From assembly GCA_963698715.1 (NCBI GenBank), contig CAVORW010000002.1, positions 62,001 to 126,000 on the forward strand: a stretch of DNA of 64,000 bases. The letters are read 5' to 3'. Below the pieces are notes generated by a model. That model searched no databases, was not told where the DNA came from, and worked only from the letters and a program-made list of their open reading frames with translations. Positions 15,736 to 23,537 of this stretch are shown piece by piece. The translations under genes were made by a program, and so were the position numbers. Every line of letters begins with the position of its first letter. Position 1 is the stretch's first letter. Source of the stretch: CAWHJB01 sp963698715 (GTDB lineage Bacteria; Chloroflexota; Anaerolineae; Anaerolineales; UBA4823).

Positions 15736-18003
15736 TTGAAGGCACCGGTAGAGGATTTAGAACAAGAGGAAAGTAGCAACCAGCGCCGCAAGACGGTGCT
15801 GCTTGTTTTAATTCTCTTGCTGCTTTTCACCTGTGTGGTCTTCAGCCTCTTACCGCAGTGGTCGATTTCGGCTAAGGGCATTGATCTTTTGCCTGTCAAC
15901 CTGCACTCGAAAGACGATGCGGATTACAGTGCTGACCTTCGCTCCCACCCAATCCCGGCCATAAGCCTGGCAATCTTAAAAGACGTCTTATCGGATCATG
16001 ATCCTTCTGCTACAGACTGGCCGGCTCGCTTGGCAACCATCGACGCAGTGCTAGAAGCCCCCATCCCGACGATGACCCCTGCCTTCACCCGTAACCCTTC
16101 TCTACTTCCAACGCAGGTTCCCGCTACTGCAACCAGCGTTCAGGCCACCGAGATATTTCTACCCAACACTCCCGTTTCAAGTTTGATCGCTTCTGCCACG
16201 GTAGTTCCAACCACATTCCCAAAAGCAACCGCGCCGATCATTCCAACCGCCACACCCACTCAGGTGAAGAATCCGATCCTTGCAGCCACGGCAACCCGAA
16301 CATTAATCCCGACTGCCACGTATACGCCAACCAGTGCAGCCAGCTCCACAGCTACCTCAAACCCAACCTTCACGGCAACCCCAACCAACACGCCTACCAG
16401 CACAGCCACTTACACCCTCACGCCAACCAAAACATCCTCGCCGACTGCAACCAGTACGGCCACGGCTACAGCCAGTCATACAACCACGCCAACCCCGACC
16501 CAAACGGCCACTTTTACCCCCACCCCAACCGATGCACCTACCAGTACGCCTACTTACACACCGACGCCAACCGACACCGCCACGCCAACACCGACCGATA
16601 CGGCCACCTTCACCCCGACCCCAACCGACACACCTACCAGTACGCCTACTTACACACCCACACCAACTCACACCGCCACGTCTACCCCGACCCATACGGC
16701 CACCTTCACCCTGACCCCAACCGACACACCTACAAGTACGCCTACTTACACACCGACGCCAACCGACACCGCCACACCGACGCCGACAGATACGGCCACC
16801 TTCACCCCGACCCCAACCGATACACCTACCAGCACGCCCACTTACACACCGACGCCAACTGACACCGCCACGTCTACCCCGACCCACACGGCCACCTTCA
16901 CCTCAACCCCAACCGATACCCCTACCAGTACGCCTACTTACACTCCGACCCCAACCGACACTGCCACGCCGACCCAGACCGACACCGCCACGTCTACCCC
17001 GACTGATACTCCTACCAATACGGCCACTTACACGCCTACCCCAACCGACACCGCCACGCCAACCCCGACTAATACGGCTACCACCACCCCCACCCCGACC
17101 CCGACGAACACGCCGCTGCCAACGATGACACCTGGATGCAGTCATCCATTACCGGTGGATGGAACCTTACCGGATGGCTTCCTGATAAATGTAGATCCAG
17201 CCGATGGAGCTTCAAATGTATCGATCTCCAGAAATTCGTTCACTCTATATTTCAACCAGCCGATGCTGAATGATGGCAGTGGAGACAGCGTTGAGAGAGC
17301 CAAATATTATGATCTTCGCAATACCGTCGCTGATAGAAATGTTCATATTCTGAGCAGAGTCTACAATCCAGGCAATTACTCACTGACGGTAACGTTCGAC
17401 ACCACTGATTCCGATTGGCAGGCCGCTACCTTATATAACATCATCATTGACGACGAGCTGCTAAACGCCTGCGACACAGAGATGTCTGCCAGAGTCTACA
17501 CGGAATTCACAACTGGATTATCACGCATCGGGTTGGTTTTAACCCCAACTGTGCAGCAGCCTACCAGCACTGCTACCGCCCACCCGGTCAAGAATACCCC
17601 CACACCGACAGAGAAATCGATTTTGACCGATAATAAACCGGTTAAATCCACTCCGATCGTCATTAATATCCCAACAGCTGCCCTACTAACAACTGGAACA
17701 CCCGATACAATCCCGACTTTCGAAAATCAGCCGGTCAGCTCGCCAACGCCCAGAGCCTTGCAACCGACCGCCACTCAGCCAAAACCCAGCCAAGAATTCG
17801 ATCCAACAGCAAGGCCCACACGCGTTCCAAGTACCTTAATACCCTATCCCACCCATCAAATTCCAGGGGTGATGGTCACTCCGGACCTGAGCAGTGAATC
17901 ACCATCCAAACCAATGAACCCCGGCTGGAATCCATTTTTTATCATTCTTACGATTCCGTTTTTGGTTATGAAGTTAGGGAATTGGATTGGTTACCGGCAA
18001 TGA
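15736..18003 (+). CDS. Thr/Pro-repeat surface protein with Ig-like domain
   Basis: 755 residues from TTG 15736 (GGAGAAAG upstream). Visible parts: cytoplasmic start, TM helix at about 20-42, an extracellular linker, about 300 residues of TPTPTDTAT-type repeats (about 168-465), a compact domain (about 467-595) that resembles a Big_5/SbsA-type Ig fold (NVDPADGASNVSISRNSFTLYFNQPM), a second Pro/Thr-rich stretch and a C-terminal hydrophobic helix (about 733-752). The repeats would form a stiff, probably O-glycosylated stalk. It is coupled to the HD-GYP gene, which fits a c-di-GMP-linked surface or adhesion role. No enzyme motif is seen. A long G-rich ORF on the other strand is a shadow of the repeats. 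Confidence 0.8.
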   Translation: MKAPVEDLEQEESSNQRRKTVLLVLILLLLFTCVVFSLLPQWSISAKGIDLLPVNLHSKDDADYSADLRSHPIPAISLAILKDVLSDHDPSATDWPARLATIDAVLEAPIPTMTPAFTRNPSLLPTQVPATATSVQATEIFLPNTPVSSLIASATVVPTTFPKATAPIIPTATPTQVKNPILAATATRTLIPTATYTPTSAASSTATSNPTFTATPTNTPTSTATYTLTPTKTSSPTATSTATATASHTTTPTPTQTATFTPTPTDAPTSTPTYTPTPTDTATPTPTDTATFTPTPTDTPTSTPTYTPTPTHTATSTPTHTATFTLTPTDTPTSTPTYTPTPTDTATPTPTDTATFTPTPTDTPTSTPTYTPTPTDTATSTPTHTATFTSTPTDTPTSTPTYTPTPTDTATPTQTDTATSTPTDTPTNTATYTPTPTDTATPTPTNTATTTPTPTPTNTPLPTMTPGCSHPLPVDGTLPDGFLINVDPADGASNVSISRNSFTLYFNQPMLNDGSGDSVERAKYYDLRNTVADRNVHILSRVYNPGNYSLTVTFDTTDSDWQAATLYNIIIDDELLNACDTEMSARVYTEFTTGLSRIGLVLTPTVQQPTSTATAHPVKNTPTPTEKSILTDNKPVKSTPIVINIPTAALLTTGTPDTIPTFENQPVSSPTPRALQPTATQPKPSQEFDPTARPTRVPSTLIPYPTHQIPGVMVTPDLSSESPSKPMNPGWNPFFIILTIPFLVMKLGNWIGYRQ
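16330..17110. repeat. Degenerate coding tandem repeats (Thr/Pro)
   Basis: Imperfect units with a basic period of 6-18 bases (ACCCCAACCGACACC and variants) and a higher-order period of roughly 150 bases around CCTACCAGTACGCCTACTTACAC. It codes for the stalk of the surface protein. Such runs are prone to copy-number change. It is not a CRISPR array because there are no unique spacers. Confidence 0.85.
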
Positions 18004-18143
18004 CACAGGATCCTGCCATGCCGGGCTGTAGGATGGATTGGGTTATCTCGTGACCACTGCCCCGCCCAGGGCTGTGGTTCAGGTCTGTAACCGAAACCTG
18101 TGGTTGTATTAGCGATAACAACTCTTCTCTTTTGGGGCAGGTT

Positions 18144-19406
18144 TTACTCAACCAGGGGTCGGGCGAATCTCTGCGCATACATACCATTTTGCTTCAGCAT
18201 ATTGTCAAAATAGATATGGGCAATCGGAAGCCGCAAAAATACCTGGAAGATAGGCCCGAGCCAGCGAGAATATCTCTCTGGATGAGCGATTTCTTCCAGC
18301 ACCACCGGGTTTAAACGGCCTTCGGAAGCCAGCCCGGCGCCCAGGGACTGCAAACATGTAAACAATTTCTTATTCATCGCAGCCGGCTTCAGGCGCGTCC
18401 CCTCCCCACCTCCCTTGACAATTGTGCCCAAATAGGGCGAACCCAGCCGCGCGGCCAGCTTCTCCAGATAGCGTTCAACGTAGCGTGAATGAAGCCCTTC
18501 CGGAAAACCTGACTGAACCAGGAAAACAACCGGTGGATTGTGCCTTCGCTGGGTTAACGGTTCAAGCGCTTCGATAAAATGCTTGACCAGGCCGGGCATC
18601 GCATCGGTATACAGCGGGAAACCGAACAAAACACACTCGGCCTCAGCAAATGCCTGCACCATCTGCGCGGTCTCTTTCAGCCGGTTGAAATGATAAGTCT
18701 CCACCGGTCGGCCATATCCCCTGGCAAACTGCTCGAGCATCAGCGGGGTATTGCCCTTCCGCCCTCTTGGTGATCCATTGAATATGGTCAGCTGAGATGG
18801 CGGGGAAACACTGACGCCCTCAGTCATCCCTAAAGGCGGGGGGAGTGGCAGCCAATCCGGTTCGCGGGTTGTGATCCGCTGGGCAATCGCTTCTACCGGA
18901 AGATCTGTCGTCAAAGAAAATTCCAGCCGGGTTTTGAAGTTAATCGCTGTACGGCCCAAGATATCGCGGACAATTTGTAGATCATGCTCGTCTGTGCTGG
19001 TTTCTTTGTCAAGCAGCAGTCCAACGCGCGGGTAATGTGAGTAGCGGCTCAGGTGATGAGCCTCGCCATAAGCCACTTCCATATAAGGATGGATCAGGGG
19101 CAAATGCTTATCCAGGGCCTTTTTAAGCAGCGCAGAAGGAAAGCCCATTTTGAGTGGAGCAGCCCACAGCACGAAGTCGCTGTGGATCACAGCTCGATCC
19201 ATCTCCAGGGATGCATCCTGGGTTGTACACTGACCAGGAGCCTTGACCCAACAGCCCCAGCAACCGATACAGTACTGCAGGCGAAGATCGCGCAGGTCAA
19301 GCTGGAGCACCTGATGCCCTTGAGCTGCAATGGTAGTTTTAAGCTTTTCCAGATATCTTTCCAATGAAGCCAGCCCAGGGTTGCCATTCAGAATTGTGAT
19401 TTTCAT
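18144..19406 (-). CDS. Double flavodoxin-like (NADPH-dependent FMN reductase family) protein
   Basis: 420 residues from ATG 19406 (GGAGAG upstream). Two flavodoxin-fold halves can be seen: MKITILNGNPG with CIGCWGCWVKAPGQC (about 1-190), and LTIFNGSPRGRKGNT with LFGFPLYTDAMPGLVKHFIE (about 205-400). The first half has the CxxCxxC segment found in iron-sulfur-linked flavoproteins (Isf-like). It should bind FMN and pass electrons. It is the last gene of a minus-strand operon with a PNPOx-like protein, a 4Fe-4S membrane protein and a PadR regulator. The fusion of two such domains is less common than single-domain forms. Confidence 0.85.
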   Translation of the reverse strand: MKITILNGNPGLASLERYLEKLKTTIAAQGHQVLQLDLRDLRLQYCIGCWGCWVKAPGQCTTQDASLEMDRAVIHSDFVLWAAPLKMGFPSALLKKALDKHLPLIHPYMEVAYGEAHHLSRYSHYPRVGLLLDKETSTDEHDLQIVRDILGRTAINFKTRLEFSLTTDLPVEAIAQRITTREPDWLPLPPPLGMTEGVSVSPPSQLTIFNGSPRGRKGNTPLMLEQFARGYGRPVETYHFNRLKETAQMVQAFAEAECVLFGFPLYTDAMPGLVKHFIEALEPLTQRRHNPPVVFLVQSGFPEGLHSRYVERYLEKLAARLGSPYLGTIVKGGGEGTRLKPAAMNKKLFTCLQSLGAGLASEGRLNPVVLEEIAHPERYSRWLGPIFQVFLRLPIAHIYFDNMLKQNGMYAQRFARPLVE

Positions 19407-19441
19407 ATTCTCTCCTGCGAGGCGCAAGAACGGAAAGCGCT

Positions 19442-19942
19442 TCAGTCCAAGGAGACCGCTGAGAAAACCGGGGCACGACCGCGCGCTTTTTCGGGATAAC
19501 GCATCTGCATCAGGGGGATTCCAACGCCATAAGTGACAAAATCTCCATTGGGTTCGATTTCCAGCACAGACAGATTTGCCAGTTCTTCCGGATTCGATTC
19601 AAGGCCGCGCAATAGCGCATGCAAGATATCCTCTTTTACGTGGATTGCATCGCACACCGCTGCCTTCCCGGAGAAAGTGATCGTCGCTGCGGGTATTTTG
19701 ATCCACGGCATCATGGGAATGCGCTTGGGGATTGGTACAGTGATTGACACGTGAGGATTGTTTTGGATGTGCCGTGTTTTCCAGGTGTCTTTGGCAGTTG
19801 AAATATACAGTTTGTAATCCTGCACGATATAGACGATCCCAACCGTGCGCGCTTCTCCTTTTGAATTCACCATCCCAAGAACGGCAAAGAGCTCTTTTTT
19901 AAGTTCGTTCCAAACTTGTTCACTCGTCAACTGGATGGCCAT
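19442..19942 (-). CDS. Pyridoxamine 5'-phosphate oxidase-like flavin-binding protein
   Basis: 166 residues, a split-barrel fold: VWNELKKELFAVLGMVNSKGEARTVGIVYIV then LYISTAKDTWKTRHIQNNPHVSITV. The family binds FMN, F420 or haem and reduces small substrates; true pyridoxamine phosphate oxidase motifs are not evident. Its start overlaps the stop of the 4Fe-4S gene by one base, so translation is coupled. In this operon it is likely a cytoplasmic electron acceptor or FMN carrier beside the membrane iron-sulfur protein. Confidence 0.85.
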   Translation of the reverse strand: MAIQLTSEQVWNELKKELFAVLGMVNSKGEARTVGIVYIVQDYKLYISTAKDTWKTRHIQNNPHVSITVPIPKRIPMMPWIKIPAATITFSGKAAVCDAIHVKEDILHALLRGLESNPEELANLSVLEIEPNGDFVTYGVGIPLMQMRYPEKARGRAPVFSAVSLD

Positions 19943-20706
19943 TATTTACCTCCACTGAACGCATATCGAATAACTGATTTCGAACAATTATCCACACAAG
20001 TACCACATAAAATACACTCGCTGTTTTCCATGTGTCCATGCTGTACCATGCCATTCACATCCAGGCTCATCGGGCAGTTCTTTGTGCACAGCTTACAATT
20101 TTTGCAGGCGGAAGCATCAGCTACCAGACGCAAGGAAGGCCAGCCAAACTGGTTCCGAACCCAACGACCGATCATCATGAAGGGTGCCATCCAACAAATG
20201 GTGTGGCAGCCAGCCCGGCGACCGACCAGGATTGCCAGGCCGACGAACAGCCCAATAACAATGTAATAAATCAGGTATGCGAAGACTATCGGGCGGTCTG
20301 GTGATCCCGCCACGGAGATGCCATTCTGGGTGTGATACAGCGGGTTTATAGTCTGGTACCCGCCTGCCTGCGCAGCCAGCCAGACGATCAAGCTGATCCA
20401 CGGGATCCAGATGAGCCATTTGATCCAATCGATCTTCTTGCCGTTGACCGGGCGGTTGTTGATTGGCTCTACGATTTCTTGCATCCCGCCGCCAGGACAG
20501 ACCCAACCACACCATGCACGGCCCAGGAACAGGGCCGACGCGAACATCAGCCCGAACATGATCAAGCTGCCATTGACAATGCCTTTCATAGATCCATCGA
20601 TAATGACGTAAGGTGAGAGGTAATTCATGGTGACTGGGAAGGAGAGAAATGCCAGAATTACGATCGCCTTACGGTATCTTTGGCGGAGAGGGAGCTGACT
20701 AACCAT
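19942..20706 (-). CDS. Membrane 4Fe-4S protein (NapH/NosR C-terminal-like)
   Basis: 254 residues. About five TM helices are present, with two cysteine motifs between helices: GRAWCGWVCPGG and GCHTICWMAP. The C-terminus has two 4Fe-4S sites, CKNCKLCTKNCP and CILCGTCVDNC, ending near the inner face. This is the layout of the NapH, NosR or CcoG group of quinol- or flavin-linked electron carriers. With the two flavin proteins behind it, it probably moves electrons between the membrane and a cytoplasmic acceptor. It follows the PadR gene by 19 bases. Confidence 0.9.
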   Translation of the reverse strand: MVSQLPLRQRYRKAIVILAFLSFPVTMNYLSPYVIIDGSMKGIVNGSLIMFGLMFASALFLGRAWCGWVCPGGGMQEIVEPINNRPVNGKKIDWIKWLIWIPWISLIVWLAAQAGGYQTINPLYHTQNGISVAGSPDRPIVFAYLIYYIVIGLFVGLAILVGRRAGCHTICWMAPFMMIGRWVRNQFGWPSLRLVADASACKNCKLCTKNCPMSLDVNGMVQHGHMENSECILCGTCVDNCSKSVIRYAFSGGK

Positions 20707-20725
20707 TGATCCTTACCTGCCTTTC

Positions 20726-21283
20726 TTATTTCGGTGGGACCTGTCCGTTTTTAATTCGCTCAATCACGCTCTCAGCCCACTCAAGGTTGGCGCGCATATT
20801 GCGAATACCGTTGTCCAGGGTCAGCATCCAAAAAAATGTTTCGCGGGCTGAACCGATATCACGGTCGTAGATATCGATCTGCTCAGGTACCTGATCGTAT
20901 TGGCTGAGAATAGCTCGCATGATGGCGGCATACTCCTCGAACTTTGCCAGCACTTCTTCGTCCGACAGCTGTCCAGCAAAAAAGACCTGGATCAGCGCTG
21001 CAGAACGTGGCTCTCCTAACGGCGGCGGCCCTTTCAACCAGGCTAATAGTTCAAGTCGTCCAGCATCGGTGATCCGGTACTCCTTGCTATCCGGTCGGTC
21101 AGTTTGTTCAATCACTCTCATCTCAGCCAATCCCTGCTTGGACAGACGGGCGAGCGTTCTGTAAATCTGGCTCTGATCTGCTGGCCAAAAATGCCGTACC
21201 GAGTGGTCGAAGATTTTCTTCAGATCGTAACCGGTACTTGGATGGTAATTGAGAAAGCCAAGAATTGCATGGTCGAGAGACAT
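20726..21283 (-). CDS. PadR-family transcription regulator
   Basis: 185 residues. N-terminal winged helix (DHAILGFLNYHPSTGYDLKKIF, then QIYRTLARLSKQGLAEM) with the PadR C-terminal helical dimer domain (Vir_act_alpha_C type, about 90-180). It is the first gene of the redox operon and probably represses it. A palindrome overlaps its ribosome site (21295-21306). It is similar in size and layout to the PadR protein at 43657, which begins with almost the same motif. The ligand is unknown. Confidence 0.92.
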   Translation of the reverse strand: MSLDHAILGFLNYHPSTGYDLKKIFDHSVRHFWPADQSQIYRTLARLSKQGLAEMRVIEQTDRPDSKEYRITDAGRLELLAWLKGPPPLGEPRSAALIQVFFAGQLSDEEVLAKFEEYAAIMRAILSQYDQVPEQIDIYDRDIGSARETFFWMLTLDNGIRNMRANLEWAESVIERIKNGQVPPK

Positions 21284-21294
21284 TATTTGGGGAC

Positions 21295-21333
21295 TCCTAT
21301 ATAGGATACGTAGTATATATGACTAGTCCTATA
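21295..21333 (-). promoter_or_regulatory. Probable PadR operator of the redox operon
   Basis: A perfect palindrome TCCTATATAGGA (21295-21306) lies 12 bases from the PadR start codon and overlaps its AGGAG. A second TCCTATA half sits at 21327-21333, with GACTAGTC beside it. PadR proteins usually repress their own operon through such inverted repeats. Confidence 0.6.
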
Positions 21334-21441
21334 ATAGCAAATAATATCTTGTCTGTCAATCAATTCATGACAAACGTCAGGATACCAGCACGCCGAAGGT
21401 CACCCCGCCCGGATATTTTAAATACGCTCACAAACAGCTAG

Positions 21442-21474
21442 GCGGCTGTCTGGAAAGAACGATCAGACAGCCGC
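21442..21474. repeat. 11-bp inverted repeat in the PadR / ATP10-like gap
   Basis: GCGGCTGTCTG (21442-21452) pairs with 21464-21474, loop of 11. A smaller hairpin AGAAGCG...CGCTTCT lies near 21538-21562. Both fall in the 390-base gene-free stretch 21284-21675. On the minus strand they lie behind the ATP10-like gene and may end its transcript; no T run is seen. Confidence 0.5.
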
Positions 21475-21675
21475 GTACACCCGTCTGACATATCATTTAT
21501 CGGTTTGATCTCGGGAAAGAAAATTATGTCCTTGGTGAGAAGCGAGCTTGCTGCGCTTCTCTACCCGAACTCGCCGCCATTAGCAGACAATCCGAAACTA
21601 TCTGCAAGCGGCGTTAGGAGGAATTAGACTGTGATCAGAAGATGGTAGTTCCAATCAAGAATCGAATCACACAAT

Positions 21676-22254
21676 TCATTGCTCATTATCAGACTGTGAT
21701 ATCGATCGAATGGTTTTCAAGAGCGCTGAACCTTTATCGTCTTCGAAATCGCCAGTCGTTCGCCAGAGAATATCACCATGCCTGTCTACCAGGAAGATAT
21801 GGACCTCGTTCTTTCTCTCAATATTGGTCGCTTGCATGAATTTCTCTGTGTCTATATATAGCGTTATTGTGCGCTCGCGTGCCGTCTGGTCCGGGATGCC
21901 CGCGCGCATGCCCTCATTGATGAAGGTGCGCGATAAGGCGGACATCTCGTCAATGGTGGGAAGTTCGTAATACACCACGCCAGGAACGGATGATTCGAGA
22001 TCCTGAGCGAACGGAATCCAGGTATTCACTGTGAGCTGTTGACGCTGCAAGAATGGTACAAAAAGCAAATTGAAATCACCAGCGAAATCACGCGGGAATT
22101 CGAACTCCTGGCGGTTGAGATTAAATCCTGAGACGGTGGGAAAGCGGTCGCTTTCAGATTTAACTTCCAGCCGGCTTTGACGAACGAATATCCGCCATCC
22201 CGCGAATATCAGGCCGATTGCTGCAAGGATACCAATTAGTCGAAATAACATCAT
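21676..22254 (-). CDS. ATP10-like thioredoxin-fold protein
   Basis: 192 residues from ATG 22254 (GAGGTG upstream). One N-terminal TM helix (LIGILAAIGLIFAGWRIF) is followed by a periplasmic domain with FAGDFNLLFVPFLQRQQLTVNTWIPFAQ, FINEGMRAGIPD and a C-terminal strand HIFLVDRHGDILWRTTGDF. This matches the ATP10-type, AhpC-like fold that lacks the peroxidatic cysteine. Mitochondrial ATP10 helps assemble the ATP synthase Fo part; bacterial members are unstudied. It is separated from the hydrolase gene upstream by 51 bases and may be co-transcribed. Confidence 0.65.
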   Translation of the reverse strand: MMLFRLIGILAAIGLIFAGWRIFVRQSRLEVKSESDRFPTVSGFNLNRQEFEFPRDFAGDFNLLFVPFLQRQQLTVNTWIPFAQDLESSVPGVVYYELPTIDEMSALSRTFINEGMRAGIPDQTARERTITLYIDTEKFMQATNIERKNEVHIFLVDRHGDILWRTTGDFEDDKGSALLKTIRSISQSDNEQ

Positions 22255-22305
22255 ACACCTCATTCTGGTCTTATCGTCACTGTGCCGCTGGCAGTCAAAA
22301 GATGA

Positions 22306-23217
22306 TTAATGGTGGCTGGCTGTCCCAAAAGCGTGTTCATATGCCAATATTAAGTAATACCGCCATTCAAAAGACGCTTGGTAAGCGCGATGTTGATTCG
22401 GTTCTCGTGAAGAGCCGCCCTGCTTGAGATGCATGTCGAGAAAACCAAGCATCTGCGCCCAAGCTGCTGTCTGAACACCACCAGACCGGATCGCTTCAAT
22501 ATCCGTTACAAAGGCATGGGGCTGGTTCTCATAAATTGTGATTTCATTTGGTATCCCAGCCTGGTCCAAAGCAGCCTCAAAAGCGCGCACATCACTTAAC
22601 GGTATAGAATTATCCGCTCCCCCAAAGATGCCAAGCACTGGGCCGGGAAGCTGTTGAAGTACCTGGGGATCTGTCTCTGGCGCGCCATAATAAATCACCG
22701 TAGCTGCCAATCGATCATTGTGCAGGCTGTAAACCAATGATGTGCGCCCGCCGTAACAAAAACCCAGGATGCCAATATGGTTAACCATCGCATTGGGCAG
22801 GGATCCGACCCAGGCATAAACCGCATCCAGATCCCGGTTCACTTGCTCAGGCTCGGTGGTTATAACCTGGTAGATGGCACGTGGGATCCATGCCGTTGTA
22901 GAGCCGCGGAATGTATCCGGAGCAACAACCAGATACCCCTCTTGGGCCAGTCCTTCGGCCTTGCCAACGATACTCTCGTTGAGGCCGTAGAACTCGTGGA
23001 TCATAATCACCACTGGAGAGGGACCGTCGCCTGGTGGCGTTGCAACATAAGCGCGCACATCCGGGGTGCCATTTTGACCTGGAATGGTGGTATTGGTAAG
23101 TGCATTAATCCGTTCTCGGCCAATGACAAAGTCAATGACGATGGAGCCTGCTAAAAGGATTACAAAACTTATCATAATACCAAGCAAGGCCACTACAATC
23201 CGTTTAACGATTTTCAT
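22306..23217 (-). CDS. Dienelactone hydrolase family protein, membrane-anchored
   Basis: 303 residues. An N-terminal helix (about 7-30) is followed by an alpha/beta-hydrolase domain with the dienelactone hydrolase triad C154 (GFCYGG), D202 (GADNSIP) and H234 (QPHAF), and E75 (MIHEFYG) of the family. It should hydrolyse an ester or lactone outside the membrane; the substrate is unknown. The C-terminal 40 residues extend past the usual domain end. It starts the transcript that probably includes the ATP10-like gene. Confidence 0.88.
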   Translation of the reverse strand: MKIVKRIVVALLGIMISFVILLAGSIVIDFVIGRERINALTNTTIPGQNGTPDVRAYVATPPGDGPSPVVIMIHEFYGLNESIVGKAEGLAQEGYLVVAPDTFRGSTTAWIPRAIYQVITTEPEQVNRDLDAVYAWVGSLPNAMVNHIGILGFCYGGRTSLVYSLHNDRLAATVIYYGAPETDPQVLQQLPGPVLGIFGGADNSIPLSDVRAFEAALDQAGIPNEITIYENQPHAFVTDIEAIRSGGVQTAAWAQMLGFLDMHLKQGGSSREPNQHRAYQASFEWRYYLILAYEHAFGTASHH

Positions 23218-23323
23218 ACTTCCTCCGAATTAGAACACGTCTCTACCCAAAGATTCGGTTCATTGTGAATAAAAGTGTTGAGTCCATAAAGTATAAAGAC
23301 CCGGGCACCCGAAAATGTTATCG

Positions 23324-23374
23324 ATGTAGTTTGCAATTTTTGGAGGCTGCGCCTCGAAAAATTGCAAACTACAT
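23324..23374. repeat. Long palindrome, 24-bp arms
   Basis: Left arm 23324-23347 (begins ATGTAGTTTGCAATTTTT) and right arm 23351-23374 pair fully apart from one G-G mismatch, with a 3-base loop. It lies between divergent genes (hydrolase, minus; SDR, plus), so it cannot be a normal gene-end terminator for either. It may be a regulator site, a cruciform, or the remains of a small mobile palindrome. The rest of 23218-23537 has no gene. Confidence 0.85.
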
Positions 23375-23537
23375 AAAATCTAAAGGCTTTTAGTACACCC
23401 AAAGCCCCAATTTTCCCTATTATACTATACAATATGTTATAATTATATGGACAAAATATATATGCCCTATTAGACGAGATCTTAATTTACCCTGGTTGTC
23501 TTGCATCAGGTTTTGAGTATTGCAATGGGATGGCAGA

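Noticed and set aside
16330..17110. Possible CRISPR array
   Set aside because: Units are short, degenerate and in frame with a protein; there are no equal-length unique spacers.
16357..17145. Gly/Arg-rich minus-strand ORFs opposite the Thr/Pro repeats
   Set aside because: They are the mirror of ACC/CCA-rich codons and have no independent signal.
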